From Anaerotignum sp. (GTDB taxonomy: Bacteria > Bacillota > Clostridia > Lachnospirales > Anaerotignaceae): DNA of 60,607 bases. The stretch is from assembly GCA_017523325.1 (NCBI GenBank), contig JAFWWO010000026.1, positions 1 through 60,607 of the forward strand. The letters are read 5' to 3'. A program made the translations under genes and the position numbers. Of the stretch, positions 53,359-60,607 are shown in pieces. The number at the start of each line of letters is the position of its first letter. The stretch's first letter is position 1. Below the pieces are notes generated by a model, which saw only the letters and a program-made list of their open reading frames with translations, was not told where the DNA came from and ran no database searches.

Positions 53359-55914
53359 GTGAAACAAAAATTCGATGTGACAGGCATGACCTGCTCCGCC
53401 TGCTCTGCCCATGTGGAAAAAAGCGTAGGCAAGCTGGAGGGCATCGCTTCTGTCAATGTCAATTTACTGCAAAACAGCATGACAGTGGAATATGATGAAA
53501 CCGCCTTAAATACGGAGGATATTATCCATGCCGTAGAAAGCGGGGGCTATGGGGCGGCTCTGCAAGGGGCAAAAACCGCCGCTGCGGAAGCTGCCGCACC
53601 CCGTAACGTGGCGGCGGAGGAAATGGCACACATGAAAAAACGGCTCATTGCCTCCTTTTGTTTCCTGATTCCGCTGTTTTATATCTCTATGGGACATATG
53701 CTGGGGGCGCCTTTGCCGCCGATTCTTCTGGGCCACGAGAATATGATGATTTTCGCCCTGACCCAGCTTATCCTTACCACGCCGGTACTCATCATCAACA
53801 AAAAATACTTTACCGCGGGCTTCAAAGCCCTCAAAAACCGTGCCCCGAATATGGATTCCTTGATTGCCTTGGGCGCCTCGGCTTCTTATATTTACAGCAT
53901 ATTCGCTATTTACGCCATGGCGTATTACATGGGCAGAGGAAATCTGCCCCATGCCCATCATTACGGTATGGAGCTGTATTTTGAATCCGCCGCCATGATT
54001 TTGACCCTCATTACCGTAGGGAAATATATGGAAACCCGTTCCAAGGGCAAAACCTCCGAAGCCATCAGTAAACTCATGGATTTAGCCCCGAAAACGGCAA
54101 CCGTCCTGAGAAACGGCACCGAGGAAGAAATCCCGGTAGAACAGGTCGTTGCGGGGGATACGGTTATTGTCCGCCCCGGGCAGAGTATCCCTGTGGACGG
54201 CAGAGTGACAGAAGGGTTCTCCGCCGTGGACGAAAGTGCCATTACCGGCGAATCCATCCCCGTGGAAAAACAGCCCGGCGATACGGTCATCGGCGCTACC
54301 GTCAATAAAAGCGGTTTTTTCAAAATGGAAGCCACCCGTGTGGGCAGTGATACCACCCTTTCCCAAATTATTACGCTGGTGGAGGAAGCCGGTGCATCGA
54401 AAGCGCCCATTGCCAAACTGGCGGATAAAGTCAGCGGTGTATTTGTGCCTGTTGTCATTGGTATTGCCATTGTATCGGCTGTGATATGGCTCATCATCGG
54501 TCAGCCCTTTGCCTTCGCCCTTTCCATCGGTATTGCGGTTCTGGTCATTTCCTGCCCCTGTGCGCTGGGGCTGGCCACGCCTACGGCAATTATGGTGGGT
54601 ACGGGTAAAGGTGCAGAGTACGGCATTTTGGTGAAATCCGCCGAAAGCCTGGAGATTGCTCATCAAATCAATACGGTGGTTCTGGACAAAACCGGCACCT
54701 TGACAGAAGGACAGCCTATTGTTACGGACGTTTTGCCTGCCCCCGGTGTTCTGCGCAATCCATTTTTGCGGGCGGCGGCTTCTTTGGAAGCCCTTTCCGA
54801 ACACCCCTTAGCACAGGCAGTTGTCCATTTTGCAAAGGAAAAGGAAATCGCCTTGGAAGCGGCACAAAATTTACAAGCAACTGCAGGGCAAGGCATTGAA
54901 GCCGATGTCAGCGGCAAGCGGGTTATAGGCGGCAACCGAAAAATGATGGAGGAAAGAAAGATTCCCCTGACGGATTTCCAACAGATTGCCGAAAAACTGG
55001 CGGAGGAGGGCAAAACGCCCCTATTCTTCGCAGAGGACGGAAAGCTTCTGGGCATATTGGCATTAGCCGATACCTTAAAGCCCACCAGCAAAGCGGCGGT
55101 AGATGCCTTCCACGAAATGGGCATTGATGTCGTGATGCTGACGGGGGATCATCAGCGGACAGCCGATGCCATTGCCAAAAAGCTGGGCATTCAGGCTGTG
55201 GCGGAGGTATTGCCCCAGGATAAGGAGCAGGAAGTACGGCGGTTGCAGGAGGCGGGCAAAAAAGTCGCCATGATTGGTGACGGCATCAATGACGCCCCCG
55301 CCCTCACCAGAGCGGACGTCGGTATTGCCATTGGTGCGGGCACGGACGTTGCGATGGAGTCCGCCGATATTATACTGATGAAAAGCGATTTATTGGACGC
55401 CGTAACAGCGGTGCAATTAAGCCACGCCACCATTCGGAATATTAAGCAAAACCTGTTTTGGGCATTCTTTTACAACTCTTTGGGAATCCCCTTGGCGGCG
55501 GGTGTGTTTTATCACGCACTGCAATGGAAGCTAAACCCCATGTTTGCGGCGGCAGCCATGAGCTTCAGCTCTGCCTTTGTGGTGGGCAATGCGTTACGTC
55601 TGAAGCTGTTCCGGCCGAAAATCGGCGGGGTATTGCAAAAAGAAGCACCCGAACAGGAAATGATAGAAAACAACACAAATATAACACATAAGGAGGCGCA
55701 TCAAATGAAAAAAACATTGAAAATCGAGGGTATGATGTGCAATCATTGCACAGGCAGAGTGGAAAAGGCATTAAACGATATGGACGGTGTATCTGCTACG
55801 GTTTCTCTGGAAGGCAAGAGTGCGGAAGTGACCCTTTCCAAGGAAATTACCGATGAGGCATTGGTAAAAGCCGTCACCGATGCAGGCTATGAAGTCGTAG
55901 ATATTCAAGGATAA
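53359..55914 (+). CDS. copA: Copper-exporting P1B-type ATPase with N- and C-terminal HMA domains
   Basis: An 851-residue pump. Residues 3-65 are an HMA domain with [10 protein letters not shown]; then eight membrane helices; metal motif [12 protein letters not shown] (CPC at 399-401); ITGES; phosphorylation Asp443 in [21 protein letters not shown]. After the last helix and a linker, residues 783-851 form a second HMA domain ([15 protein letters not shown]). The start is GTG at 53359, eight bases after GGGAGGTG. The terminal HMA has its own ribosome site and ATG in frame (see next entry). Ends at a terminator. Confidence 0.96.
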   Translation: MKQKFDVTGMTCSACSAHVEKSVGKLEGIASVNVNLLQNSMTVEYDETALNTEDIIHAVESGGYGAALQGAKTAAAEAAAPRNVAAEEMAHMKKRLIASFCFLIPLFYISMGHMLGAPLPPILLGHENMMIFALTQLILTTPVLIINKKYFTAGFKALKNRAPNMDSLIALGASASYIYSIFAIYAMAYYMGRGNLPHAHHYGMELYFESAAMILTLITVGKYMETRSKGKTSEAISKLMDLAPKTATVLRNGTEEEIPVEQVVAGDTVIVRPGQSIPVDGRVTEGFSAVDESAITGESIPVEKQPGDTVIGATVNKSGFFKMEATRVGSDTTLSQIITLVEEAGASKAPIAKLADKVSGVFVPVVIGIAIVSAVIWLIIGQPFAFALSIGIAVLVISCPCALGLATPTAIMVGTGKGAEYGILVKSAESLEIAHQINTVVLDKTGTLTEGQPIVTDVLPAPGVLRNPFLRAAASLEALSEHPLAQAVVHFAKEKEIALEAAQNLQATAGQGIEADVSGKRVIGGNRKMMEERKIPLTDFQQIAEKLAEEGKTPLFFAEDGKLLGILALADTLKPTSKAAVDAFHEMGIDVVMLTGDHQRTADAIAKKLGIQAVAEVLPQDKEQEVRRLQEAGKKVAMIGDGINDAPALTRADVGIAIGAGTDVAMESADIILMKSDLLDAVTAVQLSHATIRNIKQNLFWAFFYNSLGIPLAAGVFYHALQWKLNPMFAAAAMSFSSAFVVGNALRLKLFRPKIGGVLQKEAPEQEMIENNTNITHKEAHQMKKTLKIEGMMCNHCTGRVEKALNDMDGVSATVSLEGKSAEVTLSKEITDEALVKAVTDAGYEVVDIQG
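55705..55914 (+). CDS. CopZ-like copper chaperone from an internal in-frame start in copA
   Basis: A 69-residue HMA protein encoded in frame within the 3' end of copA. ATAAGGAGG lies eight bases before ATG 55705, an ideal ribosome site in the middle of a reading frame. From this start the product is exactly a free copper chaperone: [20 protein letters not shown] and the betaalphabetabetaalphabeta length. Clostridial operons often have separate copA and copZ genes; here the stop between them seems lost or never present. Whether both products are made is inference. Confidence 0.6.
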   Translation: MKKTLKIEGMMCNHCTGRVEKALNDMDGVSATVSLEGKSAEVTLSKEITDEALVKAVTDAGYEVVDIQG

Positions 55915-55981
55915 GAACCTTTGGGGGCACCCGTGAGGCACGCCCCTTTCGGCAGGGATTCGTCCCCGCAACCGTTTTTTT

Positions 55982-56011
55982 AGGGCAGGATAATTCCTGC
56001 CCTTTTGTTTT
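55982..56011 (+). terminator. copA terminator
   Basis: GGGCAGGA pairs with TCCTGCCC around TAAT, followed by TTTTGTTTTT. Confidence 0.85.
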
Positions 56012-56065
56012 TGTACTGTTATAAACTTTCTTTTGGGGCATCCTATCGGCAAAGGAGTTGATACC

Positions 56066-56617
56066 ATGACCACAGACCATATCCGTTTTCTCTGGATTTT
56101 CCTCTGCTTTTTGCTGTCCTTTTGGAACGGGCTTCCGCTTGCCGCCGCCCTGACCCTTTGTGCCGATTATTTCCTGCTGTTTACGCCCCACTATGCCGCA
56201 GGAGTGGTCTTTTTTCTATTGGTCCAATACACCTATATCCAAGCCCTGCGAAATCGCCCTCTTTCCCTTTGGGGCATTCTGCTTTCCCCTTTTTTGATGA
56301 ACCTTCCCCTATGGCTTTTAGGGCTCCTGTATGGACTGCTGTTTTTGCGGCATTTTTCCCTCGCCTACAAAGGCATTCCTCCCAAACAAAAAGAGCCCCC
56401 GATTCCTTCAGGTGCTCTCTCCATTACGCTTTTGCCGCAGGCAGCCGATTCCTGCCGACGGCTCTATTTCCTTGCATTGATACTCTTTGCCCTCTGTGAC
56501 ATAACCGTGGCGTGGGGCTATCTCCATCGCCCCTTGCCAAATCTCATATGGCTGTTTTACGCCCCCGGTCAGCTTTTACTGGCACTTACTGCCAAAGGGT
56601 CGCTGCCTCGGCCATAA
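56066..56617 (+). CDS. Integral membrane protein, YhhN/TMEM86-like
   Basis: A 183-residue protein with about six helices, including LWIFLCFLLSFWNGLPLAA, LTLCADYFLLFTPHYAAGVV and LALILFALCDITVAWGYL. The AD..L..F near the N-terminus and the late FYAPGQLLLAL recall the YhhN lysoplasmalogenase-like family, but the resemblance is weak. AAAGGAG precedes the ATG at 56066. Its 3' end overlaps the convergent thioesterase gene by 32 bases. Confidence 0.6.
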   Translation: MTTDHIRFLWIFLCFLLSFWNGLPLAAALTLCADYFLLFTPHYAAGVVFFLLVQYTYIQALRNRPLSLWGILLSPFLMNLPLWLLGLLYGLLFLRHFSLAYKGIPPKQKEPPIPSGALSITLLPQAADSCRRLYFLALILFALCDITVAWGYLHRPLPNLIWLFYAPGQLLLALTAKGSLPRP

Positions 56618-57332
56618 CTTTATCTCCCTCAAAGAGGAAGGTCTGTACCTCTTTGCCGTTCTCCGTATCTTTCACATAGGTCTTGACCTGCACCGTATCC
56701 CCCCGCATACATTCCTTGCGGTAGACCATACGCACGTCCTTTAGTGTCATGCCGTCATAAATTTCATCGGGCACATCGTCCATAACCCATTCCCGATATT
56801 TGACGTTATTGGCGTGACCGTTGGTATCCGTATCCCGCCTTGTCACGGTAAATTCCCGTGCAGAAAGCAATTCGCCCTCTGCCTCCTTGGGCATAAAGAA
56901 TTTCTCATCAGCGATGGCAGGCTCCTGCCTTTCGCAATAGCTTTCCACCATATCCTTGGGGATATTGGTGGGTCTGCGGCGGTTAAAATCCATGAAAATC
57001 CAGCGGGAGGCACCCTCCAAAAGGCGGTTCCCCTCTGCATCTAAAATATAAAAGCTGCGCTCCGCCTGAAAGCGCAGGCATTTATCACACCACGTCTGTA
57101 TCTGTATGGTTTCCCCGTGGTGGGGCAGTCTGCGCATCTGTAAATGCCAGTTGACCACAGACCAGCCCCATTGCCGTTCTGCCAAATATTCCAGCGTATA
57201 GCCCAGACTGTCCGCATGGGCCACAGCCACCTCCTGCAAAGAGGCAAGCAATGCCGCCGGGCTCATTTCCCGTTTTCCGTCTATCTGAAAATAGGAAACC
57301 TTTTGTGCCTCTTCATATCCAACTCTATCCAT
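56586..57332 (-). CDS. Acyl-ACP thioesterase
   Basis: A 248-residue double-hotdog thioesterase. The N-terminal half has VAVAHADSLGYTLEYLAERQ, WGWSVVNWHLQMRRLP and WCDKCLRFQAERSF; the second half has TVTRRDTDTNGHANNVKYREW, the usual Asn-His catalytic region. It releases free fatty acids from acyl-carrier protein. The ATG at 57332 is seven bases after AGGAGG. It lies 12 bases from cls, so the two form a lipid operon. Confidence 0.93.
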   Translation of the reverse strand: MDRVGYEEAQKVSYFQIDGKREMSPAALLASLQEVAVAHADSLGYTLEYLAERQWGWSVVNWHLQMRRLPHHGETIQIQTWCDKCLRFQAERSFYILDAEGNRLLEGASRWIFMDFNRRRPTNIPKDMVESYCERQEPAIADEKFFMPKEAEGELLSAREFTVTRRDTDTNGHANNVKYREWVMDDVPDEIYDGMTLKDVRMVYRKECMRGDTVQVKTYVKDTENGKEVQTFLFEGDKVMAEAATLWQ

Positions 57333-57344
57333 TTTCACCCCTCC

Positions 57345-58814
57345 TTACAGCATCGGAGAAACCAGCCTTGCAATGGCTTCCTTCACCTTAAACCACCATT
57401 TTCTCCTATGATACCATTCTTTTGTAATTTCAATACAATTTCCCAAATCACGGAGGAAATCCGCCTCCAATTCCTCGGTTATTTTTTCATCGAACATAAA
57501 GGCATTGACCTCAAAATTCAAAGCAAAGCTGCGGATATCCATATTAGCCGTACCCACAGAAGCCACCTGTCCGTCAATGAATAGGGATTTTGCGTGGATA
57601 AAGCCTTTTTCGTACTGATAGCAACGCACCCCTGCCTCCAGCAATTCACCCAGATAAGACATACTGGCCCAATAGACAAAGAAATGATCCGGATTGCCGG
57701 GAATGATGATACGCACGTCCAAGCCGGAAAGCGCCGCCACCCGCAGCCCTTCCAGAATACCGTCATCAGGCACAAAATACGGGGTCGTCAGATAAATATG
57801 ATCCTCCGCCTCGTTAATCATTTTATAATAGCCGTTACGGACATTTTTCCACTGGGTATCGGGCCCGCTGGATACGATTTGCGTCCGCACTCCCTCAAAC
57901 TGACTGCGTTCCGGAAAATACCGTTCCGCCAGCTGTATCTTCCCTTTCTTCGCCGTGAAATTCCAGTCCATGATAAAGCGCATCTGCATCTGATCCAAAG
58001 CGTCCCCCTGAAACCGCAGATGACTGTCCCGCCAAGGGCCGTAGCGCTTCACGATGCCCAAATATTCGTCCCCTACATTAAAGCCGCCGATATAGCCCAC
58101 CTCTCCGTCAATGATACAGAGCTTACGGTGATTACGGTAATTCAGCCGTACCATAAAACGGGGCAGAAACGCCGCTGTATACCCGCCTGCGGCATGCAGT
58201 TTATCGAAAAAATACTTCGGCAGACGGATATTGCCCATACCGTCGTATAACAGGCGTACCTCCACGCCCTCGGCGGCCTTTTTCGTCAGCTCCTCCACCA
58301 GACGGGTACCCAGCCTGTCCCCCCGCCAGATATAGTATTCCATGTGGATAAATTTTTTCGCCCGACGAATATCCTGTACCAAGGCCTCAAATTTATCCTT
58401 CCCGTTGTTGAAATATTCCACTTTATTATTGAACGTCATCCAGTTGCCCGAATTTAGGTGGAGGTAAGCAAGGTCTGTCAGATATTCCGCCTCCACCAAC
58501 CGTCCCCGTTGGGCGATGATGCTTTTTTGCTCCTGTATTTTTTCTATGGAGCGGACATTGTGGAACAGATAATTATAATACACCCCTTGGTCATAGCGTT
58601 CCTTTTCCCGAAACGTTTTTTCCCGCTTGCTGTTTCTGCCGAACACCATATACACCACAAAGCCGAGGATAGGGACAAAAAACAGCACCAACAGCCACGC
58701 CCAAGTGCTGGCAGGGTTCCGCCGTTCAAAAAATACCACAAGGCTTGCCAAAATCACGTTGCCGACCAATACGAGAACTCCGATAAAGCCTAACGCAGAC
58801 AGTATATCTGCCAT
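57345..58814 (-). CDS. cls: Cardiolipin synthase
   Basis: A 489-residue membrane enzyme joining two phosphatidylglycerols into cardiolipin. Two N-terminal helices (GFIGVLVLVGNVILASLVVFF, TWAWLLVLFFVPILGFVVYMVFG split by RRNPAS) precede two HKD phospholipase D motifs, NHRKLCIIDGEVG and IHAKSLFIDGQVASVGTANMD. Full length. AAAGGAGG precedes the ATG at 58814. Confidence 0.95.
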   Translation of the reverse strand: MADILSALGFIGVLVLVGNVILASLVVFFERRNPASTWAWLLVLFFVPILGFVVYMVFGRNSKREKTFREKERYDQGVYYNYLFHNVRSIEKIQEQKSIIAQRGRLVEAEYLTDLAYLHLNSGNWMTFNNKVEYFNNGKDKFEALVQDIRRAKKFIHMEYYIWRGDRLGTRLVEELTKKAAEGVEVRLLYDGMGNIRLPKYFFDKLHAAGGYTAAFLPRFMVRLNYRNHRKLCIIDGEVGYIGGFNVGDEYLGIVKRYGPWRDSHLRFQGDALDQMQMRFIMDWNFTAKKGKIQLAERYFPERSQFEGVRTQIVSSGPDTQWKNVRNGYYKMINEAEDHIYLTTPYFVPDDGILEGLRVAALSGLDVRIIIPGNPDHFFVYWASMSYLGELLEAGVRCYQYEKGFIHAKSLFIDGQVASVGTANMDIRSFALNFEVNAFMFDEKITEELEADFLRDLGNCIEITKEWYHRRKWWFKVKEAIARLVSPML

Positions 58815-59009
58815 ATCCCTTCCCTCCTTTTTCATAACAAAAATCACATTCTAGTAGTATACTATACCTTTCTACCCTCATGCAACTGTCCCTATGGGAA
58901 AAAAATCGAAAAAATTCCGAATTTTACTTCCCTAAAGCGAAAAACAATGTTAGAATAATAAAATATGAATATCATTTGCAAAGGCAATTTGCTATAAGGA
59001 GGAACCACT

Positions 59010-59480
59010 TTGAATTTTTCAGATGTATTGATTATTATTTTTATTATTTTGGCATTGCTTGCCGTGGGGCTGTATTTCCTCAATAAAAGAGGAATGAAGC
59101 GAATGGTACAAGCACAGGATTTTATCGACCAGAACCGTACCACCGTTCAAATTTTTGTCATTGATAAAAAGCAGGAGAAACCCTCTCCCTCCAATATGCC
59201 AAAGGTGGTATATGAACAGATGCCCAAATCGGCAAAAATACGAAAAACAAATCTGGTGCGTGCCAAGGTTGGGCCGCAAATCGTCACACTGATGTGCGAT
59301 AAGCCTGTGTTCAACGCTTTGCCCGTGAAAAAGAACGTAAAGGTAGACTTGGCAGGTATGTATATCGTCAGCATCACAGGCCTGCATTTGGAGGATAAGA
59401 AGAAAAAGACCTTCTCCGAAAAAATGTCCGCCAGCGTAAACCGCACCATGGAAAAACAGACAACAAAAGCGAAAAAATAA
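59010..59480 (+). CDS. Unknown membrane-anchored protein
   Basis: A 156-residue protein with one N-terminal helix (VLIIIFIILALLAVGLYFLN) and a basic soluble domain that contains TTVQIFVIDKKQEK, KIRKTNLVRAKVGPQIVTLM and GMYIVSITGL. The start is TTG at 59010, seven bases after AAGGAGG. No known family was recognised; the ending is Lys-rich. It stands alone, followed by a terminator. Confidence 0.75.
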   Translation: MNFSDVLIIIFIILALLAVGLYFLNKRGMKRMVQAQDFIDQNRTTVQIFVIDKKQEKPSPSNMPKVVYEQMPKSAKIRKTNLVRAKVGPQIVTLMCDKPVFNALPVKKNVKVDLAGMYIVSITGLHLEDKKKKTFSEKMSASVNRTMEKQTTKAKK

Positions 59481-59483
59481 GCG

Positions 59484-59513
59484 AAAGCCCCTTCTGTCAC
59501 AGAGGGGCTTTTT
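59484..59513 (+). terminator. Terminator
   Basis: AAAGCCCCTTCTG pairs with CAGAGGGGCTTT around TCA, followed by T run. The right end overlaps the start of the 65-bp repeat. Confidence 0.85.
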
Positions 59514-59575
59514 GATTGGACGGGATAAGGCTTTCCCCCATGGCTATCTGTTTGGTATGGCTCCGTTTCCCAAAA
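59511..59575 (+). repeat. First copy of 65-bp direct repeat (3' end of the 84-residue gene)
   Basis: Bases 59511-59575 recur at 60543-60607, 1032 bp apart, with only a few differences near base 60554-60561. It covers the stop and last codons of the small minus-strand gene, so a second copy of that gene probably continues past the window. Confidence 0.9.
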
Positions 59576-59798
59576 TGCGAAACATATCTTCCGTCAGGGC
59601 GTCAAAATCCTCCGCAAATTCCATGAGGCGGTTGCTGATATAAGCCGACGCCAGGGTATAGTGGATATTCAGTATATCTTCATTGATGCGTAAGGCCTCC
59701 CGCAGGATATAAAGTAAGCCGTTAATATCCTTCAACTCTATCGCTAAATTCTGCAAATCCCAAAGATATTGTTTTCTTTTTTTCTCTTGCCTGCCCAT
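59544..59798 (-). CDS. Small helical protein of the HTH cassette
   Basis: An 84-residue protein, LWDLQNLAIELKDINGLLYI and FAEDFDALTEDMFRILGNGA, mostly helical and charged. AAAGGAG precedes the ATG at 59798. It is divergent from the HTH gene, with palindromic operators between them. The end of a second copy lies at the window edge. Family unknown; short proteins facing a one-domain HTH protein may be antitoxins, phage-type regulators or recombination-linked factors. Confidence 0.7.
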   Translation of the reverse strand: MGRQEKKRKQYLWDLQNLAIELKDINGLLYILREALRINEDILNIHYTLASAYISNRLMEFAEDFDALTEDMFRILGNGAIPNR

Positions 59799-59824
59799 TG
59801 GTTTTTTCTCCTTTCTGTGGTATT

Positions 59825-59902
59825 GTTAAGGTGTAAACCTTAACTTGGTTATATTGTATCTCTAATATTAGAGATTGTAAATACTTTTTATCTAAATTTA
59901 GA
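59825..59902. promoter_or_regulatory. Three palindromes between the divergent HTH cassette genes
   Basis: 59825-59844: arms GTTAAGGT and ACCTTAAC. 59858-59875: perfect 18-bp dyad ATCTCTAATATTAGAGAT. 59891-59902: TCTAAATTTAGA, sharing the TCTAA/TTAGA half-sites with the previous one. These are good candidates for binding sites of the adjacent HTH protein. Confidence 0.7.
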
Positions 59903-59940
59903 GATTTTAGCGATTTGCACAAAAACGGAGGGTTTTCTTT

Positions 59941-60165
59941 ATGTATAATTCATCAAGCATCGCCGACCGCATCAAAGCTACAGCTAAATTACGCAATATT
60001 TCTATAAAATCGCTTTTAGAAAATGTTGGACTTGGATTTAATACGATGTCTAATATGAAAACCTCTATGCCAAAGGCTGATAACCTCGCCAAAATTGCAG
60101 ATTACCTCGACTGCTCCGTAGATTATCTCCTTGGTCGCACCGATAATCCGGAGGTCAATCGGTAG
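59941..60165 (+). CDS. Small XRE-family HTH repressor
   Basis: A 74-residue protein that is almost only a helix-turn-helix: ADRIKATAKLRNISIKSLLE then FNTMSNMKTSMPKADNLAK and the common YLDCSVDYLLGRTD. CGGAGGG is eight bases before the ATG. It faces the 84-residue gene and probably binds the palindromes between them. Confidence 0.88.
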   Translation: MYNSSSIADRIKATAKLRNISIKSLLENVGLGFNTMSNMKTSMPKADNLAKIADYLDCSVDYLLGRTDNPEVNR

Positions 60166-60542
60166 CGTAACGCAAAATAACCAAATCCTTCCTACTTTTT
60201 CAGGCGCACCTGCGCCGCTTTTCTCTATGCCCTTTCGGGCCTGTGGGGAGGGTATTTCTAAGGGGAACCTTGCTCCCCTTGGACCGTGTAGGAGGGTGTG
60301 GGAACCTTTTCGGAACGGTTCCCACGTTTTTTCGTACTTTTTTTCAAAAAAAGTACAGCGAGTCACCGGTCTTTGCGGGATACGAATGTCATGGCGAACC
60401 CTGATGTGAACGTAGCCCCATTTTGCCCGAAAGGGCTGAAATAACATCAAGTGAAAATATAGTAAAAACTTCATACAAATGCACAAAATATCGAGAGTTC
60501 TATTCTTTCAGATAAACCAAGGAGGTCAATCGGTAGCGTAAC
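60150..60542 (+). repeat. 22-bp direct repeats flanking a 349-bp spacer
   Basis: Bases 60150-60171 (end of the HTH gene through its stop) are repeated exactly at 60521-60542, starting GGAGGTCAATCGG. The similarity continues weakly upstream (GATAATCC against GATAAACC). The second copy directly abuts the 65-bp repeat at 60543. Confidence 0.9.
60299..60335 (+). terminator. Terminator after the HTH gene
   Basis: GGGAACC pairs with GGTTCCC around TTTTCGGAAC, followed by ACGTTTTTT. Confidence 0.75.
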
Positions 60543-60607
60543 TTTGATTGGACTGAATAGGGCTTTCCCCCATGGCTATCTGTTTGGTATGGCTCCGTTT
60601 CCCAAAA
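60543..60607 (+). repeat. Second copy of 65-bp direct repeat at window edge
   Basis: The counterpart of 59511-59575. It carries the C-terminal codons of a second copy of the 84-residue protein on the minus strand, cut by the window end. Confidence 0.9.

Larger units (their letters stand above)
60166..60607. other. Non-coding end region
   Basis: No gene with a ribosome site was seen. The region contains several hairpins: GCCCTTTCGGGC near 60230 and its reverse complement near 60425, a terminator at 60299-60335, and a GTACTTTTTTT/AAAAAAAGTAC dyad at 60335-60357. Confidence 0.6.

Overview
The window looks like a chromosome segment from a mid-GC, spore-forming-lineage member of the Clostridia. 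I base this on the gene order yqfC-yqfD-phoH-pgpH-ybeY-cdd-era-yqzL-recO-glyQS, the presence of the sporulation genes yqfC and yqfD, two T-box leaders (glycyl- and methionyl-tRNA synthetase), MecA, RecU, a CD1247-type protein and strong AGGAGG ribosome binding sites. The genus cannot be fixed from the sequence alone. Most of the window is ordinary core genome, largely on the minus strand up to about 32 kb and mixed after that.

Layout. 1-3300: a reduced prophage next to a tRNA-Arg(CCG). It holds a truncated integrase N-terminus, an endolysin, a holin and two small lysis-type membrane proteins, and an HTH activator-like protein. Facing these is a self-cleaving LexA/CI-type repressor, with a divergent promoter region carrying four 17-bp operators. 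3.4-10.5 kb: glycogen phosphorylase, a split chromate transporter, and prfA-prmC-DUF1385. 10.7-15.2 kb: rpmE, rho, a LysM protein, mecA, DUF2461. 15.3-26 kb: T-box-controlled glyQS and then a long translation/repair/sporulation operon. 26-29 kb: an ABC uptake system (ATPase, permease, lipoprotein) behind a strong promoter with a GTGTGTGCG palindrome. 29-32.3 kb: yqeY, rpsU (58 codons), glgB.

32.3-32.8 kb is a striking non-coding repeat block: six short hairpin-like 20-bp units, a 100-bp duplication and a 25-bp-arm inverted repeat. 32.9-40.8 kb: a beta-CASP metallo-hydrolase whose reading frame is shifted in an A7 run near its end, then pmbA-tldD-recU-polysaccharide deacetylase, a MATE exporter and a zinc-ribbon protein. 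40.9-48 kb: a 59-codon gene, a SulP anion transporter, a CD1247-like protein, efp, NifX-like-yqeG, an M29 aminopeptidase, a regulator fusing an HTH to a superoxide-reductase-like domain, a second HTH protein and a Cys-rich unknown. 48.4-52.6 kb: T-box-metG-tatD-yabE, with an unassigned structured leader before yabE. 52.6-59.5 kb: a flavin-type oxidase, a CopA copper ATPase that encloses an in-frame internal start for a CopZ-like chaperone, a YhhN-like membrane protein, an acyl-ACP thioesterase, cardiolipin synthase and a membrane-anchored unknown. 59.5 kb-end: a small HTH cassette with palindromic operators; the end of a second copy appears at the window edge.

Best candidates for something new: (1) the compact repressor-controlled lysis module, whose four matching operators sit in the divergent promoters; (2) the HTH-superoxide-reductase fusion as a possible redox sensor; (3) the repeat/hairpin block at 32.36-32.74 kb; (4) CopA with a nested CopZ start; (5) the yabE leader with a promoter-proximal terminator. 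All functions are read by eye from motifs and gene context; no database search was possible.
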